Below are positions 10,072 through 23,457 of a stretch of 64,000 bases of DNA, piece after piece (position 1 is the stretch's first letter; each line of letters starts with the position of its first letter). The notes below the pieces were generated by a model. It made no database searches. It was not told where the DNA came from and saw nothing but the letters and a program-made list of their open reading frames with translations. The DNA comes from Ilyobacter polytropus. Lineage in GTDB: Bacteria; Fusobacteriota; Fusobacteriia; Fusobacteriales; Fusobacteriaceae. Where the stretch lies: assembly GCA_003246855.1 (NCBI GenBank), contig QKCP01000025.1:34959-98958 (forward strand), in the 5' to 3' direction. The position numbers and the translations under genes are program-made.

Positions 10072-11259
10072 ATGGTTGTTGATTTTGATAAAATCGTAAA
10101 TAGAATAGGTACCAATGCAACAAAACTTGAATTTTTAGAGGAGTATTTCGGGCAGGAAGGCCTCATCCCGCTTTGGGTGGCAGACATGGATTTCGAAAGC
10201 CCAGAGGAGATAAAAAAAGCTGTGGTATCAAGAGCTGAACACGGAGTATACGGGTATACGATGCACGACGATGCCTACTACAACTCTATTATTAACTGGA
10301 ACTTGAGAAGAAATGGGTGGCGGGTAGAAAAGGATTGGATTTTACCTTCTCTTGGCGTAGTTACTTCCATAGCTTTCATAATAAACTCACTAACTTCTGA
10401 AGGGGATGAGATAATTGTACAGACACCGGTATACTACCCGTTTTTTAAAACCATCCAGTCTCTCGGAAGAAAAGTGGTGTACAACCCTCTAAAATATAAA
10501 AACGGGAAGTACTCTATGGATTATGAAGACCTGAAGAATAAGATCAATCCTCGTACAAGGCTAATGGTTCTCTGCAGCCCGCACAACCCTGTTGGGAGGG
10601 TATGGACTAAACAGGAGCTGGAGAAATTAGCAACCATCTGCATAGATAACGGGATTTTGATTATATCCGACGAGATCCATTCCGACCTCATATACCAAGG
10701 CTACGTTCACACACCACTTGCGGGGATATCAAACAAGATATCAGAGTCTACTATAACTCTTATGTCACCTAGCAAAACCTTCAACCTAGCTGGTTTTTTT
10801 ACCTCATATATACTTGTTCAAAATGAGCAGATAAGAAAAAAAATCAAAAACGCTCTTAACAGTTTTTCAATACATCAAAATATTTTCGGTATCTCTGCTT
10901 TAAACGCCGCATACTCCAACTGCGAATACTGGCTGGAAGAGCTCATTGACTACATAAATAACAACAAACTGTATGTACAGAACTTTTTAGAAAAACACAT
11001 GCCGGATATTAGGCTTGTAGAGCCAGAAGGAACTTATCTTTTATGGATTGATTTCAATGGATTAAATTTAAAGAAAGAAGATCTTGATAATCTGATTTTA
11101 AAGCGGGCTAAACTTGGTATGAGTGACGGGGCGACTTTTGGAGAAGAGGGGGAGGGGTTCAAGAGAATGAACATCGCTTGCCCGAAGGCTGTTTTAGAAG
11201 AGGCTATGGAGAGGTTGCTTGTTGCGTATAAAACAATGAATAACTGCCCTCAAAAATGA
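10072..11259 (+). CDS. MalY/PatB family aminotransferase (C-S beta-lyase type)
   Basis: IPLWVADMDFESPEEI, CSPHNPVGRVW, SDEIHSDL, SPSKTFNLAG. RBS gaggagg precedes ATG 10072, so the 10057 start is unlikely. Confidence 0.9.
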   Translation: MVVDFDKIVNRIGTNATKLEFLEEYFGQEGLIPLWVADMDFESPEEIKKAVVSRAEHGVYGYTMHDDAYYNSIINWNLRRNGWRVEKDWILPSLGVVTSIAFIINSLTSEGDEIIVQTPVYYPFFKTIQSLGRKVVYNPLKYKNGKYSMDYEDLKNKINPRTRLMVLCSPHNPVGRVWTKQELEKLATICIDNGILIISDEIHSDLIYQGYVHTPLAGISNKISESTITLMSPSKTFNLAGFFTSYILVQNEQIRKKIKNALNSFSIHQNIFGISALNAAYSNCEYWLEELIDYINNNKLYVQNFLEKHMPDIRLVEPEGTYLLWIDFNGLNLKKEDLDNLILKRAKLGMSDGATFGEEGEGFKRMNIACPKAVLEEAMERLLVAYKTMNNCPQK

Positions 11260-11368
11260 TTTTTTAAATAATGACTACTTTTAATTTAAAATTAATCCTT
11301 TAAGCGTAATATAATATATATGCATGTTTTTATTTGTGCTTGACGTCTCCAAGAAGGGAGGGATTATT

Positions 11369-12360
11369 TTGAAAAAATATTAATCGGATTATTTGTACTG
11401 TCCGTAGTGGTCACTGCCCAAATGCCCAGTGATTTCGACATAACTCTAAAAGCCGGACTTGATATCGAACCAGAATACAGCTCTTTTGTTATAAGCGAAC
11501 AAGAGGGCTCTGAAGAAGTAAAATATGAGTTAATCCGTGAGGATTCCAGTAAAAATGGATTTGAGGTATCATTAGAGGTTACAACTCCTATATATTCTAA
11601 CTTTGATTTTGGATTTGGTATAGCTTATCAAAGGCATGGGAAACTAGTTAGTGCAGATAAAGAATTTAGCGGTTATACGTCTTCTAACGTAGATGGCTAT
11701 ATAGAAATTGAAAATGAGGGTTCCACTATTTATGAATACTATAGCTATTATGTACAAATCCCCTATGATTTAGGAATTCAACAACTACTCGAAGAGGATA
11801 CCCCTTATGACTCATTACCACTCTATCTGACTGCTAGATACAATTTTATGAGCTACAAAAATATAAAGTTTTACCTAAAGGGAAATTTTGGATATTCACT
11901 CAATGTTAACGAACCAGACCGTTTAACTCTTGACCCAAATGCTGAATTTGAAGAGTATATTAACGATGCTTCTGAACTCATTGGTTTAGACTTAGCTGAA
12001 TACCTAGCTGATTCAACGGGGATCCCTTTAAGTGATGTAATTGCATCTCCAGAATATTCAGCAGAATTAGAAAAAATTAGGGCTGGCGTGGCAGACGATA
12101 TATCTCGTGGTTTCTCAAAATATGTAGATGTTGATGTAGAGAACGGATTATATTGGGGTGCGGGTTTTGGATTTGAATATAGTAACTGGATTGCAGAACT
12201 TATGTACCAAGTAAACTATGCTGAAGTAGAATTTACAGTCAATCAGCCAATTGATCCAGATTTAGGTGTAGATATAGATGTGACAAGAAATTTCAAAGAT
12301 GATTTAGACTACTCTAGAGTTACGCTATCACTTGGTTACACATTTAACTTAAGTTACTAA
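11369..12360 (+). CDS. Outer-membrane beta-barrel-like protein; start and signal peptide offset by an apparent -1 frameshift at an A6 tract
   Basis: Body frame 11407-12360 has alternating beta-strand pattern, ending SRVTLSLGYTFNLSY. Upstream, that frame reads KILIGLFVLSVVVTAQ (signal-peptide-like). AAGGGAGGG RBS plus TTG at 11369 is one base out of frame. Confidence 0.65.
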
Positions 12361-12387
12361 AAGTCATAATTATTGGATAACAAACAT

Positions 12388-12416
12388 AAAAAAGGCGCTG
12401 CTAACAGCGCCTTTTT
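12388..12416. terminator. Bidirectional rho-independent terminator between the convergent OMP gene and pyrG
   Basis: AAAAAAGGCGCTG-CTAA-CAGCGCCTTTTT. Confidence 0.9.
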
Positions 12417-12437
12417 AGCAATCTCTATTTTTATTCC

Positions 12438-14075
<1,638 letters not shown>

Positions 14076-14105
14076 CTAATAATAGAAAAAATCTCATAAA
14101 AAAAA

Positions 14106-14127
14106 GACGAAAAAAAAAACTTTCGTC
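14106..14127 (-). terminator. Second hairpin downstream of fba
   Basis: GACGAAA/TTTCGTC stem followed on the minus strand by a T-run. Confidence 0.55.
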
Positions 14128-14135
14128 CTAAGTTT

Positions 14136-14167
14136 TTTTTTTGGGGACCTTGAGGTCCCCAAAAAAA
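14136..14167 (-). terminator. Rho-independent terminator downstream of fba
   Basis: TTTTTTTGGGGACCT-TG-AGGTCCCCAAAAAAA. Confidence 0.88.
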
Positions 14168-14228
14168 TATTCAGCTTTTCAGTAATTTACCTATTAATTA
14201 TATCAAATTTTTTCTATTTGTCAAGAGA

Positions 14229-15206
14229 TTATTTCCCTTTTGTGTAAGCTCCTTCAGAACCGAAAACATCTGCAAGCTTAGTTTTGTAGTATGCCTTCAT
14301 TAGTTCTTTTGCTGGCCCTAAGTATTTTCTTGGGTCAAATTCAGCAGGTTTGTCTCCGAATGTTTTTCTTATACCTGCAGTAAATGCTAGTCTTCCGTCT
14401 GTATCTACGTTAATTTTAGCTACAGCAGATTTAGAAGCTAATCTTAATTGCTCATCAGGAATACCGATGGCATCTTTTAACTCTCCACCATATTTTTTGA
14501 TCATTTCTACATATTCTTGAGGAACTGAAGATGATCCGTGTAATACGATTGGGAATCCAGGTATTTTCTTTTCTATTTCTTTTAATATGTCTAGTCTTAA
14601 TTTAGGGTCATCACCTGGCTTGAATTTGTGAGCTCCATGAGAAGTCCCTATTGCGATTGCTAATGAGTCTACTCCTGATTTAGCTACGAATTCTTCTACT
14701 TCTTCAGGCTTTGTGTATATTGTTTCTTCTGCTACTACGTCATCCTCTACCCCTGCTAATACACCTAACTCAGCCTCTACGCTTACATCGAATTGGTGTG
14801 CATATTCCGCAACCTCTTTAGACATAGCTATGTTCTCTTCGAAAGTATAGTGAGAACCATCGATCATAACAGATGAGAATCCGTATTCGATACAGTCTTT
14901 GATTGTGTCAAAGTCTGGACCGTGGTCCAAGTTTAATGCAACAGGTATGTCTGATCCTTTTGCTCTAGCGATTTCAACTGCAGCCTTAGCTAACAAAGGT
15001 ACTACTTCTTTACCCATATAATTTCTAGCACCTGTTGAACATTGCAGTATTACTGGAGATCCCATTTCAGCACAAGCTTCAATTATGGCTTGCATTTGTT
15101 CCATGTTGTTGAAGTTGAATGCAGGAACTGAATATCCGTTTTCGTTAGCTTTTTTAAACATCTCTTTAGTGTTTACTAAACCTAAATCTTTGTAATTGTA
15201 TTTCAT
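14229..15206 (-). CDS. fba: Class II fructose-1,6-bisphosphate aldolase
   Basis: VPAFNFNNMEQMQAI, ALNLDHGPDF, SVMIDGSH, AIAIGTSHGAHKF, VLHGSSS. Confidence 0.93.
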   Translation of the reverse strand: MKYNYKDLGLVNTKEMFKKANENGYSVPAFNFNNMEQMQAIIEACAEMGSPVILQCSTGARNYMGKEVVPLLAKAAVEIARAKGSDIPVALNLDHGPDFDTIKDCIEYGFSSVMIDGSHYTFEENIAMSKEVAEYAHQFDVSVEAELGVLAGVEDDVVAEETIYTKPEEVEEFVAKSGVDSLAIAIGTSHGAHKFKPGDDPKLRLDILKEIEKKIPGFPIVLHGSSSVPQEYVEMIKKYGGELKDAIGIPDEQLRLASKSAVAKINVDTDGRLAFTAGIRKTFGDKPAEFDPRKYLGPAKELMKAYYKTKLADVFGSEGAYTKGK

Positions 15207-15234
15207 ATACCCCTCCTAGATATTGTTCGTTATC

Positions 15235-15252
15235 TCGTTAATATATTAACAA
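15235..15252 (-). promoter_or_regulatory. Candidate Rex (redox repressor) operator upstream of fba
   Basis: Minus strand TTGTTAATATATTAACGA versus consensus TTGTTAANNNNTTAACAA: one mismatch at defined positions. Confidence 0.55.
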
Positions 15253-15288
15253 ATTTTTTAATTAAAATCAAGCATTTTCGTCTTTTTT

Positions 15289-17640
<2,352 letters not shown>

Positions 17641-17652
17641 CTTCTCTCCAAT

Positions 17653-19071
17653 CTAGGGTGCCTTATCTGTATCTATTATTATTTTTTTGCTTATATTCTT
17701 ATCAAACTGCACGTAATTTCCCATGGGTATCTTAACCCGTGCCAATATATCCCCATCCGAATTTTTTAACAGCACCAGAATTTCGTCAGCCTTCACCTGT
17801 TCTTTAAAACTATCTTTAAATTCATTGAAGTTTTTAAAAACTTCAGATTTTTCTTCCTCCTTGACCAAGTCCAGATATAGTTCCCCTACCTGGAGTTTCT
17901 TGGGCAGACTGAATTTAAACTGCTTGCTTGCGAAACCTTTTTGATGCTGTAGGTAGTTTATCTTTAAGGATACTTCATTCCCTGGACGATACACGCTTTT
18001 ATCTAAAAATGCATCGGAAACATATATAAGTTTTTTGTCCCTATAGGTATCTATTCCTATCTCTATTTTACCAAAATCTAAAAAATTAAACCTGTTGTCA
18101 ACAAGGCTTAAAATTTCATCCGAGAGGTTCCCTACTAGTATTTCCAGTGCGTTGGTATCGTCTAGAAAGAAGTTTTCAAACTCAAGTATTTTTTCATTTC
18201 CTTCATTGTAGATTGTGCAGTTGAACACCGCTGTCTGGCAGTCATCCGTAGTATAGTTCCTTAAAATAGACTTTTGGAGTGCCGCGTTTAGATAAGTTCT
18301 AAAGGTATTCTTATTTTTAGGCATCTCAAAATTTATCTTTTTACCGCTGTCTAATCTTACCTCAAATTTATAGGTATCTATCTTATCGCTAAGTATTCCT
18401 AAAAGGCCGTTTATATCATCCCTTTCAACGAGCCCAACAGTCTCCGTAGAACTCCCAATCTTAAAGGAATTTTTTGTGCTTACCGTGTAGTCTATATTCG
18501 CTTTGTTCAAAAAATAATATATATCCCCTTTATTGCTGAGAGGATGTCCATATACCAAGACTTTTTCCCCATAAACCATAGAAAGGGTGCCCAGATTTTC
18601 AAGGTAGATATCTCCTCTTACAGGACTTATAGAGACAGCCATACCAGGCCTAATATCGCCTATATTGAAATCTGGATTTTCTGGGTTTAACTCGTATCCA
18701 TCTATGGGTTTTATGAGTGCTATATTGGAATTTATGTCGTTTGCTGAATAAGCTACAGCGCCTAATAATCTTGAATTCACAAAAACAGGAGAACCGCTCA
18801 TTCCTTCTGAAATACCTCCATGCTTTTCTAGTGGATCACCGCTTACCTTTGCCAATACCATTTTCGATGCGCTGTTCTCGTCATCTACTACGGCAAGCAC
18901 TTCCACACTAAAAGTTTCTATCTTATTGCCATTAAATACCGTATACGCTTTTCCAAGCATTCCTTTTTTTATTTCATTCAGTTTCACATATTCAAAGGAA
19001 AAAGCCCGTAAAAAGATAAACAAAAAGCTCAAAATAATTAATTTTGTCATAAAACACTTCCTTTGAAACAA
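17653..19071 (-). CDS. SpoIVB-type peptidase S55 domain protein
   Basis: KKGMLGKAYTVFNGNKIETFSVEVLAV...GGISEGMSGSPVFVNSRLLGAVAYS...VYGHPLSNKGD. N-terminal signal sequence. Confidence 0.8.
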   Translation of the reverse strand: MFQRKCFMTKLIILSFLFIFLRAFSFEYVKLNEIKKGMLGKAYTVFNGNKIETFSVEVLAVVDDENSASKMVLAKVSGDPLEKHGGISEGMSGSPVFVNSRLLGAVAYSANDINSNIALIKPIDGYELNPENPDFNIGDIRPGMAVSISPVRGDIYLENLGTLSMVYGEKVLVYGHPLSNKGDIYYFLNKANIDYTVSTKNSFKIGSSTETVGLVERDDINGLLGILSDKIDTYKFEVRLDSGKKINFEMPKNKNTFRTYLNAALQKSILRNYTTDDCQTAVFNCTIYNEGNEKILEFENFFLDDTNALEILVGNLSDEILSLVDNRFNFLDFGKIEIGIDTYRDKKLIYVSDAFLDKSVYRPGNEVSLKINYLQHQKGFASKQFKFSLPKKLQVGELYLDLVKEEEKSEVFKNFNEFKDSFKEQVKADEILVLLKNSDGDILARVKIPMGNYVQFDKNISKKIIIDTDKAP

Positions 19072-19178
19072 ACAATATCCCCGCTAATCAAGACTCATTC
19101 TACCATATTCCATTTAGGATTTCAATTTATTTACTGCCCGAAAAATGATTTAGATTTTATATTTCTTGCGTGCAAGAC

Positions 19179-19682
19179 TCAGTACAATCCCTCGCCGGAT
19201 ATGTCCATATAAGTCAGGTATAACCTCAGGTCAAACTCCACCTGATGGTAATTTTTTTCCATGTTCAAGCAGAGTTTATAAAATGCCCTGTCGTGTTCTT
19301 TTTCCTTTAAGTGTGCTAGTTCATGCACCACTATATTCCTCAGAAATTCCTCTGGCATATTTTTAAATTGGCTCGCTATCTTGATCTCATTCTTGACCTT
19401 TATCTTGCTTCCCTGCTTCCTAGGTATGTATGAATGCAGACCCAGAGCCTGGTGACTAAACTCTATTTTAGGATCGTAAACTACCTTGCTTAATGGTGCG
19501 CTCTTTTTGAGGTATCTATTTTTTATATCCATTGCATAGGAGTAGAGAGCTTTGTCCGAACTTATGCTGTGCTTGCTAGGATATCTGCTGAGTATGATCT
19601 CCCCTAGACGTTTTTCGCCTATGGCCCTCTCCACTTTTTCCAAAATTTCTTCAGAATATCCTTTCAAATATTTTAAATCCAT
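19179..19682 (-). CDS. YgjP-like (DUF45) metal-dependent hydrolase
   Basis: NIVVHELAHLKEKEHDRAFYKL zinc motif. Confidence 0.75.
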   Translation of the reverse strand: MDLKYLKGYSEEILEKVERAIGEKRLGEIILSRYPSKHSISSDKALYSYAMDIKNRYLKKSAPLSKVVYDPKIEFSHQALGLHSYIPRKQGSKIKVKNEIKIASQFKNMPEEFLRNIVVHELAHLKEKEHDRAFYKLCLNMEKNYHQVEFDLRLYLTYMDISGEGLY

Positions 19683-19692
19683 ATATCTTTTA

Positions 19693-20109
19693 TCATCCCT
19701 TCAAAATACTAAAAATTATTCCAGTGAGTATGTAAAAATCAGCTAGGTTAAAAACCGGGCTATTTTTAAAATTCGGTTTTATGAAATCCACCACATATCC
19801 CCTGTGTATTCTATCGATTGTATTTCCTATACCACCTGCAAAAATAAAGCTTATATAGGATCTATAGTAGCTTTCCTTGAAAAACAGGTATGCTAGAAAA
19901 AAAAGAAGAGATATTCCCATGAAGAGTATAAGCTTTTTCCTATCGTGAAGCTTATTGAAGGCTATACCCCTGTTTTCTACATATATTAGCTCAACTCTGC
20001 CGTTTAAAATATATTTTCTCTTACCCGATTCCAAATTTTCTTTAGCCCATTTTTTTGTATAGAGGTCTAGACTACCTAGAGCAAAAATTAAAATTATGTA
20101 GTACACCAT
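19693..20109 (-). CDS. lspA: Signal peptidase II (copy 1)
   Basis: [37 protein letters not shown]. Confidence 0.88.
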   Translation of the reverse strand: MVYYIILIFALGSLDLYTKKWAKENLESGKRKYILNGRVELIYVENRGIAFNKLHDRKKLILFMGISLLFFLAYLFFKESYYRSYISFIFAGGIGNTIDRIHRGYVVDFIKPNFKNSPVFNLADFYILTGIIFSILKG

Positions 20110-20157
20110 AACTTCCCACCTCAGCTTCTAAAAACTTTCAAAATTTATAAGAATCGT

Positions 20158-21846
20158 TTAATCCAATTTTCCCAATTCTTTCGCCACAAATTTTACAATC
20201 TCACTTATGTATGATTCAGAAAAATCAAATCTTATCCCAGCTGTTTTATATATCTCCTCTATTGGTTTTGAATACCCTAAATTAAGAAATTTCTCATAAT
20301 TCTCCAGTGCTTTGCCTTTGTCCTCTTTATAATTTTTGTAAAGAGCTATTGCTCCCAGTTGGCTCATTGCGTATTCTATATAGTAAAAAGGAACCTCAAA
20401 TATGTGCAACTGCTTTAACCAGCTTCTACCCTTTTCTTCTTCTAATCCGTCCCAGTCTATGCCGGTGTTAAACCTGTCCATGAGCTCGTTAAACTTTGAG
20501 TCCCTCTCTGAAGCCACGTGTTCTGGATTCAAGTACAGCCAATGCTGAAATGCGTCTATTATCATTACCCATGCTAAGGTTTCCAAACTTTTTATGTACT
20601 GCTCCCTTTTTGCTTTTTTCAAATCTTCATCGTCCGTATAAAACTGGTCCCAGTAATCCATGCTCATAAATTCCATTGACATAGATGCCAACTCCGCCAC
20701 CTCGCTGGGTTCTTCTTTGTATGTCATTATCCTTTCATCTGCAGTGGCGAATGAATGCAGGGCATGTCCCGATTCATGAAAAAAGGTCACCAGATCTGTG
20801 TGTATTCCAACTGCATTCATAAATATAAAGGCGGCTCCTGTTTCGTGCAGCGGATAGTTGTAGCCTCCCGGCGCTTTCCCTTTCCTGTTCTCTAGGTCTA
20901 AGTAGCCGGATTTCTCCATTTTTCTAAGTTTTTCAGAAAATTCAGGTTTTATTTTATGGAGTGCCTCACTGCTTTTCCTGAAAAACTCCTCCACTTTATT
21001 AAAAGGTTTAAGTATCCTCCCGTCTTCACTCGCATCTACATCCCAAGGCCTTAAGCTTTCTAGACCAAGTTTTTTTCTTTTCGTCTCATTTACACTTCTC
21101 AAAAATGGTACCACTACTTTTTCTACAGATTCATGAAATTTGTAGAGATCTTTTGGTGTATATGAGAATCTCCCTTTAAGTTTATGCATATAGTCTCGAT
21201 AGCTCTCAAATCCTTTATTTTTGGCCATCTCTACCCTGATATCCTTCAGTTCGTTAAAAAGGTTGTTGAGATTTTCAGACTCAACCGCCATACTTTCATT
21301 TATGGCTCTCCATGCGCGCTCTCTCAATTCCCTTTCGTTTTCCCTTAGGTATTTTCTCATCTGTGTAAGTGTGTGCTCTTCACCTTGAAATTGAACAGTT
21401 ATCCCAGAATATATCTCTGCGTATCTGTTTGAGAGTTCACTCTCTCTTACTTGAAGGGGTATGTTTTTTTCCTCAAACATCTCTATATCGTTGGCTAATA
21501 TACGTTTAAAATTTCCGTATTTTTCATCTGATAAGCCAGAAAAACAGGTGCTATCATATATTTTTTTGTTTATATCAAAGGAAGCTTTTTCATATTTAGA
21601 GATTATTTTAGAGTAAAACTCATTAAATATTTTAGAGTACTCCTCATTGTCAGCATTGCAAGTCATTTTTATATATTTCCATGCTAGCTCTTCACTTATT
21701 ATCATAGAAAGTTCGCTGTATTTCTCTATTAGCTCTACGAGCTCTCCTATCGTCCCCACAGGGGTATTCAAGATTTTAGAAACCGCTTCTTGCAGCACTT
21801 TTTCATCTGCAACTTCAAAACCTTTAGAAAAGTATTTCCTATCCAT
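20158..21846 (-). CDS. M3 family oligoendopeptidase (cytoplasmic type)
   Basis: LVTFFHESGHALHSF zinc motif, M3-type C-terminus. No signal peptide. Confidence 0.88.
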   Translation of the reverse strand: MDRKYFSKGFEVADEKVLQEAVSKILNTPVGTIGELVELIEKYSELSMIISEELAWKYIKMTCNADNEEYSKIFNEFYSKIISKYEKASFDINKKIYDSTCFSGLSDEKYGNFKRILANDIEMFEEKNIPLQVRESELSNRYAEIYSGITVQFQGEEHTLTQMRKYLRENERELRERAWRAINESMAVESENLNNLFNELKDIRVEMAKNKGFESYRDYMHKLKGRFSYTPKDLYKFHESVEKVVVPFLRSVNETKRKKLGLESLRPWDVDASEDGRILKPFNKVEEFFRKSSEALHKIKPEFSEKLRKMEKSGYLDLENRKGKAPGGYNYPLHETGAAFIFMNAVGIHTDLVTFFHESGHALHSFATADERIMTYKEEPSEVAELASMSMEFMSMDYWDQFYTDDEDLKKAKREQYIKSLETLAWVMIIDAFQHWLYLNPEHVASERDSKFNELMDRFNTGIDWDGLEEEKGRSWLKQLHIFEVPFYYIEYAMSQLGAIALYKNYKEDKGKALENYEKFLNLGYSKPIEEIYKTAGIRFDFSESYISEIVKFVAKELGKLD

Positions 21847-21858
21847 CCTGCCTCATTC

Positions 21859-22716
21859 CTATCTTTTTAAAGTATATTTATCATAACTGTCCAAGTTATT
21901 TTCAGATATTATCTTGTTTAACCTCACAACATACTCTTGTTTTAATTCAGAATAGTTTTCCAAATGCTTCGTCAATTCTACATAATTTTCCGTTTTATAT
22001 GCATACTCTCTAAACTTCTTATAATAGCTTAGTACCGCTATTTTATAAAAATAATCCTCCAGACACTCCTTAAGGCTGTTGTACTTCTTCAGGTACACCT
22101 TATATCCATTTCTATATCCAAATTTTGAAGGTACTCTTGGTTCAGTTTCATCAAAAGACCATATCCCAAAAACGTTGTTTGCTTCTTTGAAAAATCTTGA
22201 GGTACCCCATCCACTCTCAATTATCGCTTGTCCTAATACAATTGCTGGTGGAGGTGGGCTAAGTTTTACAAGGAGCTCCTCTATACTCTCATCCTCGACC
22301 TTATATTCAGACAGCAGCCTTTCTAAAAACTCATTTTCGCTCTTCTTGAGTTTTTTCCCTGACTTCATCTTGGCATATATCTTTTCTGTTTTTCTCTTTT
22401 TCTCTAATATTTCCTCTTTTACAATTAAAATTGTCGGCAGCATCAACTGTACAAATTTCTCTTTTTTTTCATTCACGTCCAGCTCAGCCAAATCGTAATT
22501 ATTCACGTCATAGACTATTGGTTTTACTTCTTCATCTTTAAAACTAACTATACTGTCTTTATTGTATACTGTTTTTTCCTGGAAGCTTTCATCGGCCACC
22601 ACCTCTTCTAAAGTGAAAATAGGGTCTACCTTTTTCTGAAAGCTTGATGTGACTTTAAAATAAAAAAGTTCAAAAGCCAAGAAAAAAATCAGCACCTGAA
22701 TTAATCCTCTTCTCAT
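21859..22716 (-). CDS. Bax-like glucosaminidase-domain protein
   Basis: PPPPAIVLGQAIIESGWGTSRFFKEANNVFGIWSF. N-terminal TM. Start moved to MRRGLIQ at 22716 behind a GGGGAT RBS. Confidence 0.82.
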   Translation of the reverse strand: MRRGLIQVLIFFLAFELFYFKVTSSFQKKVDPIFTLEEVVADESFQEKTVYNKDSIVSFKDEEVKPIVYDVNNYDLAELDVNEKKEKFVQLMLPTILIVKEEILEKKRKTEKIYAKMKSGKKLKKSENEFLERLLSEYKVEDESIEELLVKLSPPPPAIVLGQAIIESGWGTSRFFKEANNVFGIWSFDETEPRVPSKFGYRNGYKVYLKKYNSLKECLEDYFYKIAVLSYYKKFREYAYKTENYVELTKHLENYSELKQEYVVRLNKIISENNLDSYDKYTLKR

Positions 22717-22717
22717 A

Positions 22718-23377
22718 TCATCCCCTTTTTTGAAACACAATTATATTCTTATCGTTATTCTTAACTATATCAAATTGAAGCTTGCCAGCTATCCATTCAA
22801 ACGTCTTTGGGCTATAAAAAGATATGTGAGTAGGGTCCTGGATGTACCACCACCTTGCAAACTCAAACTTTTTCGCAGTATGAAAGTTTGTCATTATTGC
22901 CAAGTATCCTTTTTCTCCTATATGCTTTTCAAGCTCAATTAAAACCGGCATTGGATCCCATATGTGCTCAAATACCTCTGTAGACAATATCATATCATAA
23001 GTTTTGCCAGTATATATCTTTTCTGGAGAAAAATACTTGTCGTAAATATCAACTTTATACCCTTGTTTCTTCAAAACCGTTGCGAGTACAGGTTCTGGAC
23101 CAGATCCATAGTCCAAAAAATATTCCGGTTTTTTTATTCCATCTAAGGTATAGGCTATGAATTTATCAAAATAGGCTGTATACACAGGATCATCTGCGCT
23201 ATTATTATGATTCTCATACCTCTTAAACTCTTCACCTGACTCCAATATATGTGATTTATCCATAAAAATAAAATCACAATTGGAACAATGATGGTAAAGT
23301 TTTTCCCAGCTCTTATTAGCTACCTCTATCTTTTTGTATACATTTTCCCCGCATACATTACAAATCATATCTACCAC
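22718..23377 (-). CDS. Class I SAM-dependent methyltransferase with N-terminal zinc ribbon
   Basis: CNVCGE...CSNCDF. FLDYGSGPEPVLATVLKKQGYKVDIYDKYF. STEVFEHIWDP. Confidence 0.82.
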   Translation of the reverse strand: MVDMICNVCGENVYKKIEVANKSWEKLYHHCSNCDFIFMDKSHILESGEEFKRYENHNNSADDPVYTAYFDKFIAYTLDGIKKPEYFLDYGSGPEPVLATVLKKQGYKVDIYDKYFSPEKIYTGKTYDMILSTEVFEHIWDPMPVLIELEKHIGEKGYLAIMTNFHTAKKFEFARWWYIQDPTHISFYSPKTFEWIAGKLQFDIVKNNDKNIIVFQKRG

Positions 23378-23429
23378 TCCTAATTAACTTTCAGGACCTA
23401 TATTATACTTTGAAGCCTCCATTTTGTCA

Positions 23430-23457
23430 AAAAAAGGCCGCTAAAATTTTAGCAGCC
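23430..23457 (-). terminator. Terminator downstream of lpxD
   Basis: Minus strand GGCTGCTAAAATTTTAGCGGCCTTTTTTT. Confidence 0.7.

Noticed and set aside
22079-22498. 139-aa plus-strand ORF opposite the Bax-like gene
   Set aside because: Antisense shadow of a conserved CDS with biased composition.
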